This document shows, piece after piece, positions 37,689 through 49,098 of a DNA stretch of 64,000 nt. Position 1 is the stretch's first letter. Each line of letters begins with the position of its first letter. A program made the position numbers and the translations under genes. Source of the stretch: Buxus sempervirens (lineage: Eukaryota > Streptophyta > Magnoliopsida > Buxales > Buxaceae); assembly GCA_947561395.2 (NCBI GenBank), contig OX387190.1, positions 29,196,858 to 29,260,857 on the forward strand, given 5' to 3'. Below the pieces are notes generated by a model. That model was not told the DNA's origin, did no database searches, and saw only the letters and a program-made list of their open reading frames with translations.

Positions 37689-40600
37689 TCATATATATAT
37701 TTTTTCACCATCTTCCTCAGAAATCAGGGCGTCTATCCGGCGGAGCAATAAATCAAAATTATCTTGATTCTTGATTAGGCTGAGACGCACATAACGTTCT
37801 CCAGCATAGAAGCGGCTACCTGTACGCCCAATGATGCCTGAGGCTTTGAGGACTGCCGTGCAATCTTGGTCCTCCTCCCTTTCACACTTTAACCATGCAT
37901 AAGCTGCCATGAAAAGTTTTCATGTGCTATAACCTTGTTAGTAATGAATTTAGTTAATGTCTTCTTGCTCAAAGAAAGCCTTTGAGATGAATTGTTTTGG
38001 GTCTCAAGCAAAATGTACCTGGAGAAGGTCCTTGGATCTTTTGAAAGTAGTTGCAGTAATGCTGTGGGAGTTCCTGGATGGAGAGATATTTTGAGACTGC
38101 AAAGCTCTTGCTTAATTTCTCCCATCGATTCCTCATCGTTTGGTACCCAAATTCAAATATGTCCCTTCCTCCTCTCTTAAGAATTACTTTAAGAAGCTTG
38201 AGAGCTCTTAACTGCGTCTCATGGGGAACAATGAGTATGTTCATCTTGATATATTTTGACATTATTTGATAAATGCTTTCGTCCCTTATCAGTGCCCACC
38301 TGTGGAATGCTAATAGTGTCATGAATCATTCTATTAGTTTTTAGTAACATTAGGAAGCAATGATGGAAGCAGCAGCAGTGATAGTCATGTTAATAGAATC
38401 TTCCTGTCTTACTCTCCAATCTCAGTTTCTTCCATTCTCAAATTGATTGAAATGCTATTCTCTGAACATAGGAGTTTATAACATGGGTTTCATGAACTTG
38501 GGACTTGGGTTGAGGCATTGGCTACAGATTTTGTATGGTGTCAGACTGTCAGTAACTTGTGACTTTTTGCCTTAGGATACAGGGACTGGGTTCAGAATTC
38601 TGATCTTTCACTCATGGTTACATTGAGGCATGTTCATTAGTAGTAGAAAAAGGATGGTTTTCAAATCAAAAAACTAAACTATATATACACTGTTATTTAT
38701 ATATGATCTAGATAACGTACACCTATAATGGAGGTAGTTATAAGCTTGAAACATGATAAGATTTAACATACACCTACTGAGTACTCCCACCCTATGTCAT
38801 GACACAGGGAATGATATGAAGGATCCGGGGCACCTCCAGAATGATAGCAAAACTTATGGTTTTGGTAACTGCTATTATAATGCTAACTGGGTTGTAAGTA
38901 ATAATGTGTTTTTGGCCCTATGTTACACTTACATCATATATAAACCCCAAATAACAATCCTGAATCCTGATTAGATAGTGTGAAAGCCATCATAGCAATA
39001 GAACTATTTGTCTACTAAAATGTACAGCACATTATAAGATCAATAGCAGAAACAGAATAATATAGGTAAGATGTGGAAAATACCCGAGTCTGCTGCCTGC
39101 ATGACCAGTAATCTTAGACAATGTGAATATCATAATGTCTTCATCTGCAGGAGCTTGAATTGCTGTAAAATGAGGCCAGTAATAGGCATAATCGTAGATC
39201 GTGTTCACGTTAGGGCCTTTAAGAACTGCCTTCTTGAGTTGACCATCAGGATTGTTCGGTGAATTTACAAATTCAATGAAGTTCGTGGAGGAATCTGTTT
39301 TATTCTTCCACAAAGATGTATCTCCTTGAAACTCAAAATCTACAGATCTGAAGAAATCTGTTTGTAATTGATAAACCTGTCAACAGATACAAACAAAGAA
39401 TCTGTAAATGCTGAGGCAATGACAATTATACTGACATTTGATTATTGATTCTGTTGGTGTGAGAGTGACATCCGTAACCGGATAGTTCAAAACAGGAAGC
39501 CGATCTTTTTTTTGTGGACAGTCTAGTCTCCGGAGTCAGGGGCTACTCTTCGCAATGAATGCAACTGGTATGTATGATAATTAAACTTTGCTTGATGTGC
39601 AGTTCATTTTATTAACCATGCATCAATGATGAACCAAATAAATAGTAGTACTCAAAAGTTTTCAGGACAAACCGGGTAAAAAGGGATTGATGCCACAACT
39701 TTTGTAGGTGAGGATGCATTTTTTATTGAAAGGGCATGAACTGCTGCATTAAGAAGTTGTGTGGAGCCAACGCCAAAGAGAATGAACCTGCCCTCTGTGA
39801 CTGCATTTCCAACGGTTGCATGCAGCATGCGTATGTGCCTAACAATCTCTTCTGAGATGACATCACCATTAAATGTATAACTCATTCTATGCCACCCTGA
39901 TACAACAACTGCGCTATCCTTTGCATTTTGCATCCAAAATGGCTCCAAGAACAACGGATCCCCACTGCAAAAGGTTAGTTACCAAAAAAAAAAAAAAAAA
40001 GACAATTACAAATTCTTCTATAAATGTCAAAATAATTACAAATTTTTACCCAATCATGTATTTAATATTGGACTTCTATTTATCATGTGATGTATATTTT
40101 TATATCAATAGATATTTTGTAATGCTACCAGTGGTAGAAACCTTGGGGCAGGTGGTGGCCAGTGGCGGAACCACCTTATGTTAATTAAAATTTTTTTTTT
40201 CTATATGTTATAATTGAAATTTATATTTTGCCCCCTCTGAAATTTTTAGTTTGCCCCCCTAATTCATTAAAATTTATATATTTCATGAGAAGTGTTAGTT
40301 GAAATTTCTATTTTGCCTCTAAAGATTTGGAGTCCTGGTTGGTGGTGGCCATGGAACCTTTTAATTATTTATTTTTAAATTTTATATAACCACTGGTTAT
40401 TATTATTATTCTTATTTATTTAAAAAAAAAAAAACTTCCTTTGGACACTACCCCTATGTTCTATTGCCATGTTTATACAATATATAATTGTAATTAAAAT
40501 CAGACTAAATATATCTTCCAATAAACTTCGTGAGAAATGACCTTTTTTCTGTGACATGGAGTTGTGACATGATAGATCCAAACTTCTACCTGATAAGGGA

Positions 40601-41955
40601 CTTTTTGGATGGACAACCTTTAATAATAAGCCCATAAAATTACTTTTCTTATGTTTATCAGAAACCTTTCTCATAATAGAAAACATATCTCATGCTATGG
40701 ACTTAAAACTTTGATATGATATGGGATATACGGTGAATTTTGTTGGAGAAATGTATTTTTCATAAAATTTCAATAAAACAAATAAAGAAAAGAATTAAGA
40801 GGTTGACACCAATCCACTTCGAGATAAGAGGCGGCATACTTATTTTTAAAAAATGTAGTGAAGTATTGGGAGTACCCACGGCCATTGTCAACGATAATGG
40901 TTAGAATATTAAATAATGCTCTATGGCGTATGTGATGATGTCAAGTACTCTGCATCCCTATAGGATGGTGACCTTTTTAACATATTTTCTCTTCTTAGCC
41001 AGAAAATTACAACCTTGAAATTTTAGGTTGGTAGAAAACTGGAAGATTCCGGAAAGGAATCTTTTGGAGAAGAATGGAGACAAAACCATCAATTTTTCTT
41101 TTTCTTATTTTTTTCTCCAATAAAAAAGTTGAGGAAAAGAAAGCATTTATTTCAAATCTTGAAGGTTTCCGAGATGAGTAGGAAACATCCATTTCAATAC
41201 ATGGTCAAAGATCCCTATTGCTTAATTAGGGTTCTTAAGCTGTATGGTGCAATCAGAATAATACCAGAAAACCCAACTGAATCAGGAATTCAGTAATTCA
41301 TCAGGTTTGAGACATGGCTCTTTTCTAGCACATGAAGCAATGACCAGACCAATCCAGACAGCTTCCTAACAAGTGATTTCGTGGTTAATATACATGGATA
41401 ATTTTCCACCCCACTAAATCCTTTTCATTAAACTTTAATAGATTTTGTTAATCCTTTGATAGTTTTCAACTTCTAAATGGGAAATGTTTTAGATTTTCAG
41501 TTACAGGAGAGATTCTTCTTCCATGTTGCAAAGGTCTGTTGAGTTGGAACTCAGTGAGATTTGGATCAAACAGGAGTAGAGATGATAAGAGGGATTCTTA
41601 AAAGATTTCAAGTGTTCAGTGCCTGAAAAGTCTATGTAGAAAGCAAGCATGTAAAAGATGCAAATGGTTTTTCTTACCTATCAACATCTGCAGGACACCC
41701 AGGAAGGAATTCAGAGCAATCAGGGCCTGAGTAACAGGAGTGGCACTCACACACAGGTCTCCCTTCCACCAACAAACCATCCAAGTAAGCATGGCCATGA
41801 CCAGAGCATGAAATAGCTGCAACCCTCTCAGCTTCAACTGCAGCCTCTCTACTCCAGCTGAGCTCCCACTGGCGATGGAGGATCACACTGAGCAACAACA
41901 TATTAAACATGATAGACACAGATACAACATACCTTAATCCATGGATCTTAGCCAT
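37689..41955 (-). CDS. TAR/alliinase-family PLP aminotransferase with EGF-like domain
   Basis: Five exons (41955-41678, 39964-39673, 39376-39084, 38299-38019, 37903-37689) give 1359 nt, 452 residues plus stop, with consistent phases and GT-AG sites. Residues 6-26 form a hydrophobic signal/anchor. An EGF-alliinase domain follows with Cys50, 69, 71, 74, 80 and 87. The fold-type I aminotransferase domain starts at about residue 95 (GDPLFLEPFW). NSPNNPDG (228-235) and YDYAYYWPHFT (251-261) are co-factor and substrate motifs, and Lys278 in TLSKITGHAGSRLGW is the Schiff-base lysine. Members include Arabidopsis TAR proteins (tryptophan to indole-3-pyruvate, auxin synthesis) and alliinases (C-S lyases). 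The EGF-like domain points to the TAR3/TAR4 type, whose substrate is less certain. The gene looks intact. A 5.8-kb palindromic insertion sits 89 bp upstream of the ATG. Confidence 0.93.
40140..40345. repeat. Transposon-like dispersed repeat fragment in TAR intron 1
   Basis: Contains CAGTGGCGGAACCACC followed by two TTTTGCCCCC-type segments and AAATTTCTATTTTGCC, a texture common in degraded plant transposon ends. TAR intron 1 (39965-41677) otherwise holds only AT-rich DNA. Family not determined. Confidence 0.35.
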
Positions 41956-42006
41956 GGCTTCCTTGAGCTCTAGAGTGTCTCTCTCTCTGAGAATCTTTTA
42001 CCTTCT

Positions 42007-42018
42007 TATATATATATA
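42007..42018 (-). promoter_or_regulatory. TATA-like box of the TAR gene
   Basis: On the minus strand, TATATATATATA lies about 52 bp upstream of the TAR ATG, followed by a GAGAGAGAGAC stretch suited to transcription start. The 5' UTR would be only 20-25 bases. The large palindromic element begins 26 bp further upstream. Confidence 0.55.
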
Positions 42019-42743
42019 GAATCTCTGCAAGGGGTCATATTTTCAGTCGATTTCCTCTACGAGGAAATCCTCTTTCGATTCGTCTTCGGAGCGCCGGGTG
42101 ACGACACGCGTCCCACCCGGTCCCACTCCTCATCAGCTCAGAGGAAATTGGCTGGCTCCGGTTTTTGAGCCAGCCAATTAAACATAAGTTAATTAAACAC
42201 AACGTTCTCGTTGTGTTCATGCTTAGCTTCTAAAGTCAAACGATCTTGGCCATCCGATCTGCGTACTTTCCATCAACTTACAATCCTTGTGTTCATGGGC
42301 TCCCATGTTGGCTCCTACTTTATAGATTTCACTTTTATAGACGTGTAGGAAAGAGGTGTTTCAAGCTGTTTAATCACTTAGAATTGTATATATATATATT
42401 TTGGTTGACTAAGGCTTTGAGAAGAAGCCTTGTCTCATGCTGAGCTTGAGCTTAATAATTAATTAAACTTGCAAGTGGAGTCTCATTTTTCATTTTTTTT
42501 TAAAAACTCATTTCCTTATCCTGATTGTTCGGAATTTGAGGGGACTGGACTTGGTTATTTTATTCTAGATAATATTTACAATTGCACATTTTTGTAGTAA
42601 AAAAATAATGCCAATTGTTTTTTTTATAAAAAACATTATCATTAACAAGTTTTTTTTTATTTCCTTTTAATTAAGTTCATATATGCAATTATTTTAATCA
42701 AATTTGTAAATTTATAATTGCCCCAGTTAAATAAGCACAAAAA

Positions 42744-43352
42744 GGGGTTGTGAGGACTTGTAACAGGGGTTGTGAGGGACTTGTAACAGGGGTTGTGAGG
42801 ACTTGTAACTTGGGTTGTGTGGACTTGTAACTGGGGTTGTGAGGACTTGTAACAGGGGTTGTGAGGACTTGTAACAGGCTTGTGAGGACTTGTAACTGGG
42901 CTTGTGAGGACTTGTAACAGGGGTTGTGAGGACTTGTAACAGTGGTTGTGAGGACTTGTAACCTGGCTTGTGAGGACTTGTAACAGGGGTTGTGAGGACT
43001 TGTAACTTGGGTTGTGTGGACTTGTAACTGGGGTTGTGAGGACTTGTAACAGTGGTTGTGAGGACTTGTAACTGGGCTTGTGAGGACTTGTAACAGGGGT
43101 TGTGAGGACTTGTAACTTGGCTTGTGAGGACTTGTAACAGTGGTTGTGAGGACTTGTAACTTGGCTTGTGAGGACTTGTAACAGGGGTTGTGAGGACTTG
43201 TAACTTGGGTTGTGTGGACTTGTAACTAGGGTTGTGAGGACTTGTAACAGGGGTTGTGAGGCCTTGTAACAGGCTTGTGAGGACTTGTAACAGGGGTTGT
43301 GAGGACTTGTAACAGGGGTTGTGAGGACTTGTAACAAGGGTTGTGAGGACTT
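42744..43352 (+). repeat. 22-bp minisatellite array, arm 1
   Basis: About 28 tandem units of GGACTTGTAACAGGGGTTGT plus GA. The variable part takes a few forms: ACAGGGG, ACTGGGG, ACTTGGG followed by TTGTGTGG, ACAGTGG, ACTTGGC, ACTGGGC, and a 21-bp ACAGGC form. Runs on the GT-rich strand. Confidence 0.95.
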
Positions 43353-43369
43353 ATACATCTATTGCATTG

Positions 43370-44113
43370 TTACAAGTCCTCACAACCACTGTTACAAGTC
43401 CTCACACCCCCAGTTACAAGTCCACACAACCCAAGTTACAAGTCCTCACAACCACTGTTACAAGTCCTCACAACCCCAGTTACAAGTCCACACAACCCAA
43501 GTTACAAGTCCTCACAACCCCTGTTACAAGTCCTCACAAGCCCAGTTACAAGTCCTCACAAGCCTGTTACAAGTCCTCACAACCCCAGTTACAAGTCCTC
43601 ACAACCCCTGTTACAAGTCCTCACGAGCCAAGTTACAAGTCCTCACAACCACTGTTACAAGTCCTCACAAACCCAGTTACAAGTCCTCACAAGCCCAGTT
43701 ACAAGTCCTCACAAGCCTGTTACAAGTCCTCACAACCACTGTTACAAGTCCTCACAACCCCAGTTACAAGTCCACACAACCCAAGTTACAAGTCCTCACA
43801 ACCCCTGTTACAAGTCCTCACAAGCCAAGTTACAAGTCCTCACAACCACTGTTACAAGTCCTCACAACCCCTGTTACAAGTCCTCACAAGCTCAGTTACA
43901 AGTCCTCACAAGCCTGTTACAAGTCCTCACAACCACTGTTACAAGTCCACACAACCCAAGTTACAAGTCCTCACAACCTCTGTTACAAGTCCTCACAAGC
44001 CAAGTTACAAGTCCTCACAACCACTGTTACAAGTCCTCACAACCCCAGTTACAAGTCCTCACAACCCCTGTTACAAGTCCCTCACAACCCCTGTTACAAG
44101 TCCTCACAACCCC
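43370..44113 (-). repeat. 22-bp minisatellite array, arm 2
   Basis: About 34 units, the same family as arm 1 but read on the complementary strand (GTTACAAGTCCTCACAACCC). It is longer than arm 1 by roughly six units, so the two arms have expanded or contracted independently. Confidence 0.95.
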
Positions 44114-44828
44114 TTTTTGTGCTTATTTAACTGGGGCAATTATAAATTTACAAAGTTGATTAAAATAATTGCATATATGAACTTAATTAAAAGGAAATAA
44201 AAAAAAAAAACTTGTTAATGATAATGTTTTTTATAAAAAAAACAATTGGCATTATTTTTTTACTACAAAAATGTGCAATTATAAATATTATCTAGAATAA
44301 AATAACCAAGTCCAGTCCCCTCAAATTCCGAACAATCAGGATAAGGAAATGAGTTTAAAAAAAAAAAAATGAAAAATGAGACTCCACTTGCAAGTTTAAT
44401 TAATTATTAAGCTCAAGCTCAGCATGAGACAAGGCTTCTTCTCAAAGCCTTAGTCAACCAAAATATAGATATATATATATATATACAATTCTAAGTGATT
44501 AAACAGCTTGAAACACCTCTTTCCTACACGTCTATAAAAGTGAAATCTATAGAGTAGGAGCCAACATGGGAGCCCATGAACACAAGGATTGTAAGTTGAT
44601 GGAAAGTACGCAGATCGGATGGCCAAGATCGTTTGACTTTAGAACCTAAGCATGAACACAACGAGAACGTTGTGTTTAATTAACTTATGTTTAATTGGCT
44701 GGCTCAAAAACCGGAGCCAGCCAATTTCCTCTGAGCTGATGAGGAGTGGGACCGGGTGGGACGCGTGTCGTCACCCGGCGCTCCCAAGACGAATCGAAAG
44801 AGGATTTCCTCGTAGAGGAAATCGACTG

Positions 44829-44849
44829 TTTAACAAGCATCCCATTGGA
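44829..44849. other. 21-bp spacer between the two foldback units
   Basis: The spacer between GACTG (ending 44828) and CAGTC (starting 44850) starts TTTAACAAG and ends CCCATTGGA. It is not palindromic and shows no direct repeat with either outer flank. It therefore does not look like two ordinary target duplications, and its origin is unknown. Confidence 0.85.
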
Positions 44850-45568
44850 CAGTCGATTTCCTCTACGAGGAAATCCTCTTTCGATTCGTCTTGGGAGCGC
44901 CGGGTGACGACACGCGTCCCACCCGGTCCCACTCCTCATCAGCTCAGAGGAAATTGGCTGGCTCCGGTTTTTGAGCCAGCCAATTAAACATAAGTTAATT
45001 AAACACAACGTTCTCGTTGTGTTCATGCTTAGGTTCTAAAGTCAAACGATCTTGGCCATCCGATCTGCGTACTTTCCATCAACTTACAATCCTTGTGTTT
45101 ATGGGCTCCCATGTTGGCTCCTACTTTATAGATTTCACTTTTATAGACGTGTAGGAAAGAGGTGTTTCAAGCTGTTTAATCACTTAGAATTGTATATATA
45201 TATATATATATATATCTATATTTTGGTTGACTAAGGCTTTGAGAAGAAGCCTTGTCTCATGCTGAGCTTGAGCTTAATAATTAATTAAACTTGCAAGTGG
45301 AGTCTCATTTTTCATTTTTTTTTTTTAAAACTCATTTCCTTATCCTGATTGTTCGGAATTTGAGGGGACTGGACTTGGGTATTTTATTCTAGATAATATT
45401 TATAATTGCACATTTTTGTAGTAAAAAAATAATGCCAATTGTTTTTTTTATAAAAAACATTATCATTAACAAGTTTTTTTTTTATTTCCTTTTAATTAAG
45501 TTCATATATGCAATTATTTTAATCAACTTTGTAAATTTATAATTGCCCCAGTTAAATAAGCACAAAAA

Positions 45569-46358
45569 GGGGTTGTGAGGACTTGTAACAGGGGTTGTGA
45601 GGGACTTGTAACAGGGGTTGTGAGGACTTGTAACTGGGGTTGTGAGGACTTCTAACTTGGGTTGTGTGGACTTGTAACTGGGTTTGTGAGGACTTGTAAC
45701 AGGGGTTGTGAGGACTTGTAACTTGGCTTGTGAGGACTTGTAACAGTGGTTGTGAGGACTTGTAACTTGGCTTGTGAGGACTTGTAACAGGGGTTGTGAG
45801 GACTTGTAACTTGGGTTGTGTGGACTTGTAACAGTGGTTGTGAGGACTTGTAACAGGGGTTGTGAGGACTTGTAACAGGCTTGTGAGGACTTGTAACAGG
45901 GGTTGTGAGGACTTGTAACAGGGGTTGTGAGGACTTGTAACAGTGGTTGTGAGGACTTGTAACTTGGCTTGTGAGGACTTGTAACAGGGGTTGTGAGGAC
46001 TTGTAACTTGGGTTGTGTGGACTTGTAACTGGGGTTGTGAGGACTTGTAACAGTGGTTGTGAGGACTTGTAACAGGCTTGTGAGGACTTGTAACTGGGCT
46101 TGTGAGGACTTGTAACTGGGGTTGTGAGGACTTGTAACAGTGGTTGTGAGGACTTGTAACAGGGGTTGTGAGGACTTGTAACTGGGCTTGTGAGGACTTG
46201 TAACAGGGGTTGTGAGGACTTGTAACTTGTTTTGTGTGGACTTGTAACTGGGGTTGTGAGGACTTGTAACAGTGGTTGTGAGGACTTGTAACTTGGGTTG
46301 TGTTGACTTGTAACTGGGGTTGTGAGGACTTGTAACAGTGGTTGTGAGGACTTGTAAC
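45569..46358 (+). repeat. 22-bp minisatellite array, arm 3
   Basis: About 36 units in the GT-rich orientation, with the same variant set as arm 1. It includes rarer forms such as a TTGTTTTGTGTGG unit near 46,230 and a GACTTCTAAC unit near 45,650. Confidence 0.95.
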
Positions 46359-46374
46359 AATGCAATAGATGTAT

Positions 46375-47092
46375 AAGTCCTCACAACCCTTGTTACAAGT
46401 CCTCACAACCCCTGTTACAAGTCCTCACAACCCCTGTTACAAGTCCTCACAAGCCTGTTACAAGGCCTCACAACCCCTGTTACAAGTCCTCACAACCCTA
46501 GTTACAAGTCCACACAACCCAAGTTACAAGTCCTCACAACCCCTGTTACAAGTCCTCACAAGCCAAGTTACAAGTCCTCACAACCACTGTTACAAGTCCT
46601 CACAAGCCAAGTTACAAGTCCTCACAACCCCTGTTACAAGTCCTCACAAACCCAGTTACAAGTCCTCACAATCCCTGTTACAAGTCCTCACAACCACTGT
46701 TACAAGTCCTCACAACCCCAGTTACAAGTCCACACAACCCAAGTTACAAGTCCTCACAACCCCTGTTACACGTCCTCACAAGCCAGGTTACAAGTCCTCA
46801 CAACCACTGTTACAAGTCCTCACAACCCCTGTTACAAGTTCTCACAAGCCCAGTTACAAGTCCTCACAAGCCTGTTACAAGTCCTCACAACCCCTGTTAC
46901 AAGTCCTCACAAGCCCAGTTACAAGTCCTCACAAGCCTGTTACAAGTCCTCACAACCCCTGTTACAAGTCCTCACAACCCCAGTTACAAGTCCACACAAC
47001 CCAAGTTAGAAGTCCTCACAACCCCTGTTACAAGTCCTCACAACCCCTGTTACAAGTCCCTCACAACCCCTGTTACAAGTCCTCACAACCCC
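46375..47092 (-). repeat. 22-bp minisatellite array, arm 4
   Basis: About 33 units in the complementary orientation, ending in the same CCCCTTTTTGTGC junction as arm 2. Single-base variants (for example TTACACGTCC near 46,770) are scattered through it. Confidence 0.95.
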
Positions 47093-47440
47093 TTTTTGTG
47101 CTTATTTAACTGGGGCAATTATAAATTTACAAAGTTGATTAAAATAATTGCATATATGAACTTAATTAAAAGGAAAAAAAAAAAACTTGTTAATGATAAT
47201 GTTTTTTATAAAAAAAACAATTGGCATTATTTTTTTACTACAAAAATGTGCAATTATAAATATTATCTAGAATAAAATAACCAAGTCCAGTCCCCTCAAA
47301 TTCCGAACAATCAGGATAAGGAAATGGGTTTTTAAAAAAAAAATGAAAAATGAGACTCCACTTGCAAGTTTAATTAATTATTAAGCTCAAGCTCAGCATG
47401 AGACAAGGCTTCTTCTCAAAGCCTTAGTCAACCAAAATAT

Positions 47441-47519
<79 letters not shown>

Positions 47520-47867
47520 TCTAAGTGATTAAACAGCTTGAAACACATCTTTCCTACACGTCTATAAAAGTGAAATCTATAAAGTAGGAGCCAACATGGG
47601 AGCCCATAAACACAAGGATTGTAAGTTGATGGAAAGTACGCAGATCGGATGGCCAAGATCGTTTGACTTTAGAACCTAAGCATGAACACAACGAGAACGT
47701 TGTGTTTAATTAACTTATGTTTAATTGGCTGGCTCAAAAACCGGAGCCAGCCAATTTCCTCTGAGCTGATGAGGAGTGGGACCGGGTGGGACGCGTGTCG
47801 TCACCCGGCGCTCCCAAGACGAATCGAAAGAGGTTTTCCTCGTAGAGGAAATCGACTGTCATATTTT

Positions 47868-49093
47868 ATACTCACCTTGCATTGGAACCTGTTATATGGT
47901 TGTCAGTACGTGTAAGATCTATCAGTAATCTGTGGGCCCTGGCACCCTTAATGGCACAGTTCATCAATCATAAGATAAAAGAAAGAGAGAACAAAAAAGG
48001 CTAAAAAAAACTTGATTGAGAAAGACATTTGATTGATTCTTCTCCAAATATTTTTTATAATAGGGTTGGTCAAGATGAATAATGAAATCAATCTAAAATT
48101 AAGTAAGAAAGTGATAATGCTAACTTGACACAACTAATCTATTGTGGGTCCTAATTAAGTTGGCACATAGTTTTGCAGGTGGTGGACCTATAGCAAATCA
48201 ATGGCTTCCCAATCAAGAACTAGACTTTTTCAGAGTAAACTGATCTGGTTTTGATTTACCTGGAAAACTCAACTTTTATATAGGTTAGACATAAAGCAGG
48301 CAATGAGATCAGCCCAAGCACAACTAAACAATTGTAGATCCTGATTAAGTTTGTGGAAATAGTTTTTTTTAAGTGGTTCTCCATGACAATGAAATGGGTA
48401 CCCAATCAAGAATTAGACTTGTCCAGAATCAAACTAATCTGGTTTTGATTTATTTGGAACAAAACACTTTTCCATGCCTTTACAAAGTCTTTGAATAGTG
48501 AAAAATACAAGCTTAAGTTATTAAAGGAACTTGGTCAATGGGAAAATAGATAGTACGTGATCTACTAGAGGCAGATCTGTAGATAAGGAGGTAAGGCCAT
48601 GTCACCATAATTTTCTCAGCAGTGCCACTTGGCTAGAAAGAGGCATCTTTCCTTAGCTCATCCAATTGTTCAGGTTTATTAGAACATAACATCTGATAAG
48701 TCAGAGTTAATGTGGGACCCTCTTATGAGAAAATAAAACAAGTATCTCTTCTTAGCAGAAAAAAATAATATAATTTTTGGGGGATTGAGGCCTAATTGCC
48801 TAACAACAAAAAAGGTAACTTATGCTATCATGGATCTAGGGAAGATTTCTTATGGATCCATCTTCAATTTTTGAGCTTTAGGGTTTTTCATTGTTTAGCT
48901 GTTGGCCACAAACTATCGATATGTTAGGGCAAATAATTATTTGCCTTTTTTTTTTTTTTTCTCTTTTTTCCAAATTTGTAGTGGACTTTTTGTATTACTT
49001 ATTGTGCTCTCCCTAGAGTGCAAAAAAACAATTTGAATGAAAGCTATAAGTTTCTCCAATTTGGCTTATTGCCATTCTAGATCTATATACTAT
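47868..49093. other. Intergenic with a diverged tandem duplication
   Basis: No gene seen. Two roughly 150-bp segments (about 48,128-48,275 and 48,321-48,465) are diverged direct copies. Both contain CACAACTAA, CCTAATTAAG or CCTGATTAAG, CCCAATCAAGAA and CTGGTTTTGATTTA in order. Before the foldback insertion this DNA adjoined the TAR core promoter. Confidence 0.6.
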
Positions 49094-49098
49094 TATAT

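Larger units (their letters stand above)
42044..44828 (+). repeat. Foldback unit 1
   Basis: Left arm 42044-42743 and right arm 44114-44828 are near-identical inverted complements. Within each arm are nested hairpins: GATTTCCTC-tac-GAGGAAATC, TTGGCTGGCTC with GAGCCAGCCAA, and AACACAACG-ttct-CGTTGTGTT, then an AT microsatellite of variable length. The arms run into opposed minisatellite arrays meeting at a 17-bp loop (43353-43369). Confidence 0.9.
42044..47858. mobile_element. 5.8-kb palindrome-of-palindromes foldback element with 9-bp target duplication
   Basis: The block starts CAGTCGATTTCC and ends GGAAATCGACTG. It is flanked by perfect TCATATTTT direct repeats (42035-42043, 47859-47867), so it inserted as one unit; a 9-bp duplication is typical of Mutator-like elements. 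Inside are two foldback units (42044-44828 and 44850-47858) in opposite orientation, joined by 21 bp that belong to neither. Each unit is an inverted repeat of about 700 bp of unique arm plus a minisatellite array, around a short loop. The whole is therefore symmetrical about 44,839 and each half is symmetrical about its own centre. No transposase is encoded, so it is non-autonomous. I do not recognise it as a named family. Confidence 0.9.
44850..47858 (-). repeat. Foldback unit 2 (inverted copy of unit 1)
   Basis: Same arm, hairpin and minisatellite layout as unit 1. Its central loop (46359-46374) is the reverse complement of the unit 1 loop, so the unit is inverted. Its right arm carries a roughly 75-base TA run (47441-47515), far longer than the 15-25 bases in the other arms. 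Confidence 0.9.

Noticed and set aside
42657-43358. Long open frames (230-300 codons) through the minisatellite arrays, present in all three frames
   Set aside because: The 22-bp unit lacks stops and 22 leaves remainder 1 on division by 3, so every frame cycles through the same codons. The overlapping frames encode the same repeated peptide and show no coding bias.
42044-47858. CRISPR-like array
   Set aside because: Repeats are contiguous 22-bp tandem units without unique spacers, in inverted arrays in plant DNA; a minisatellite, not CRISPR.
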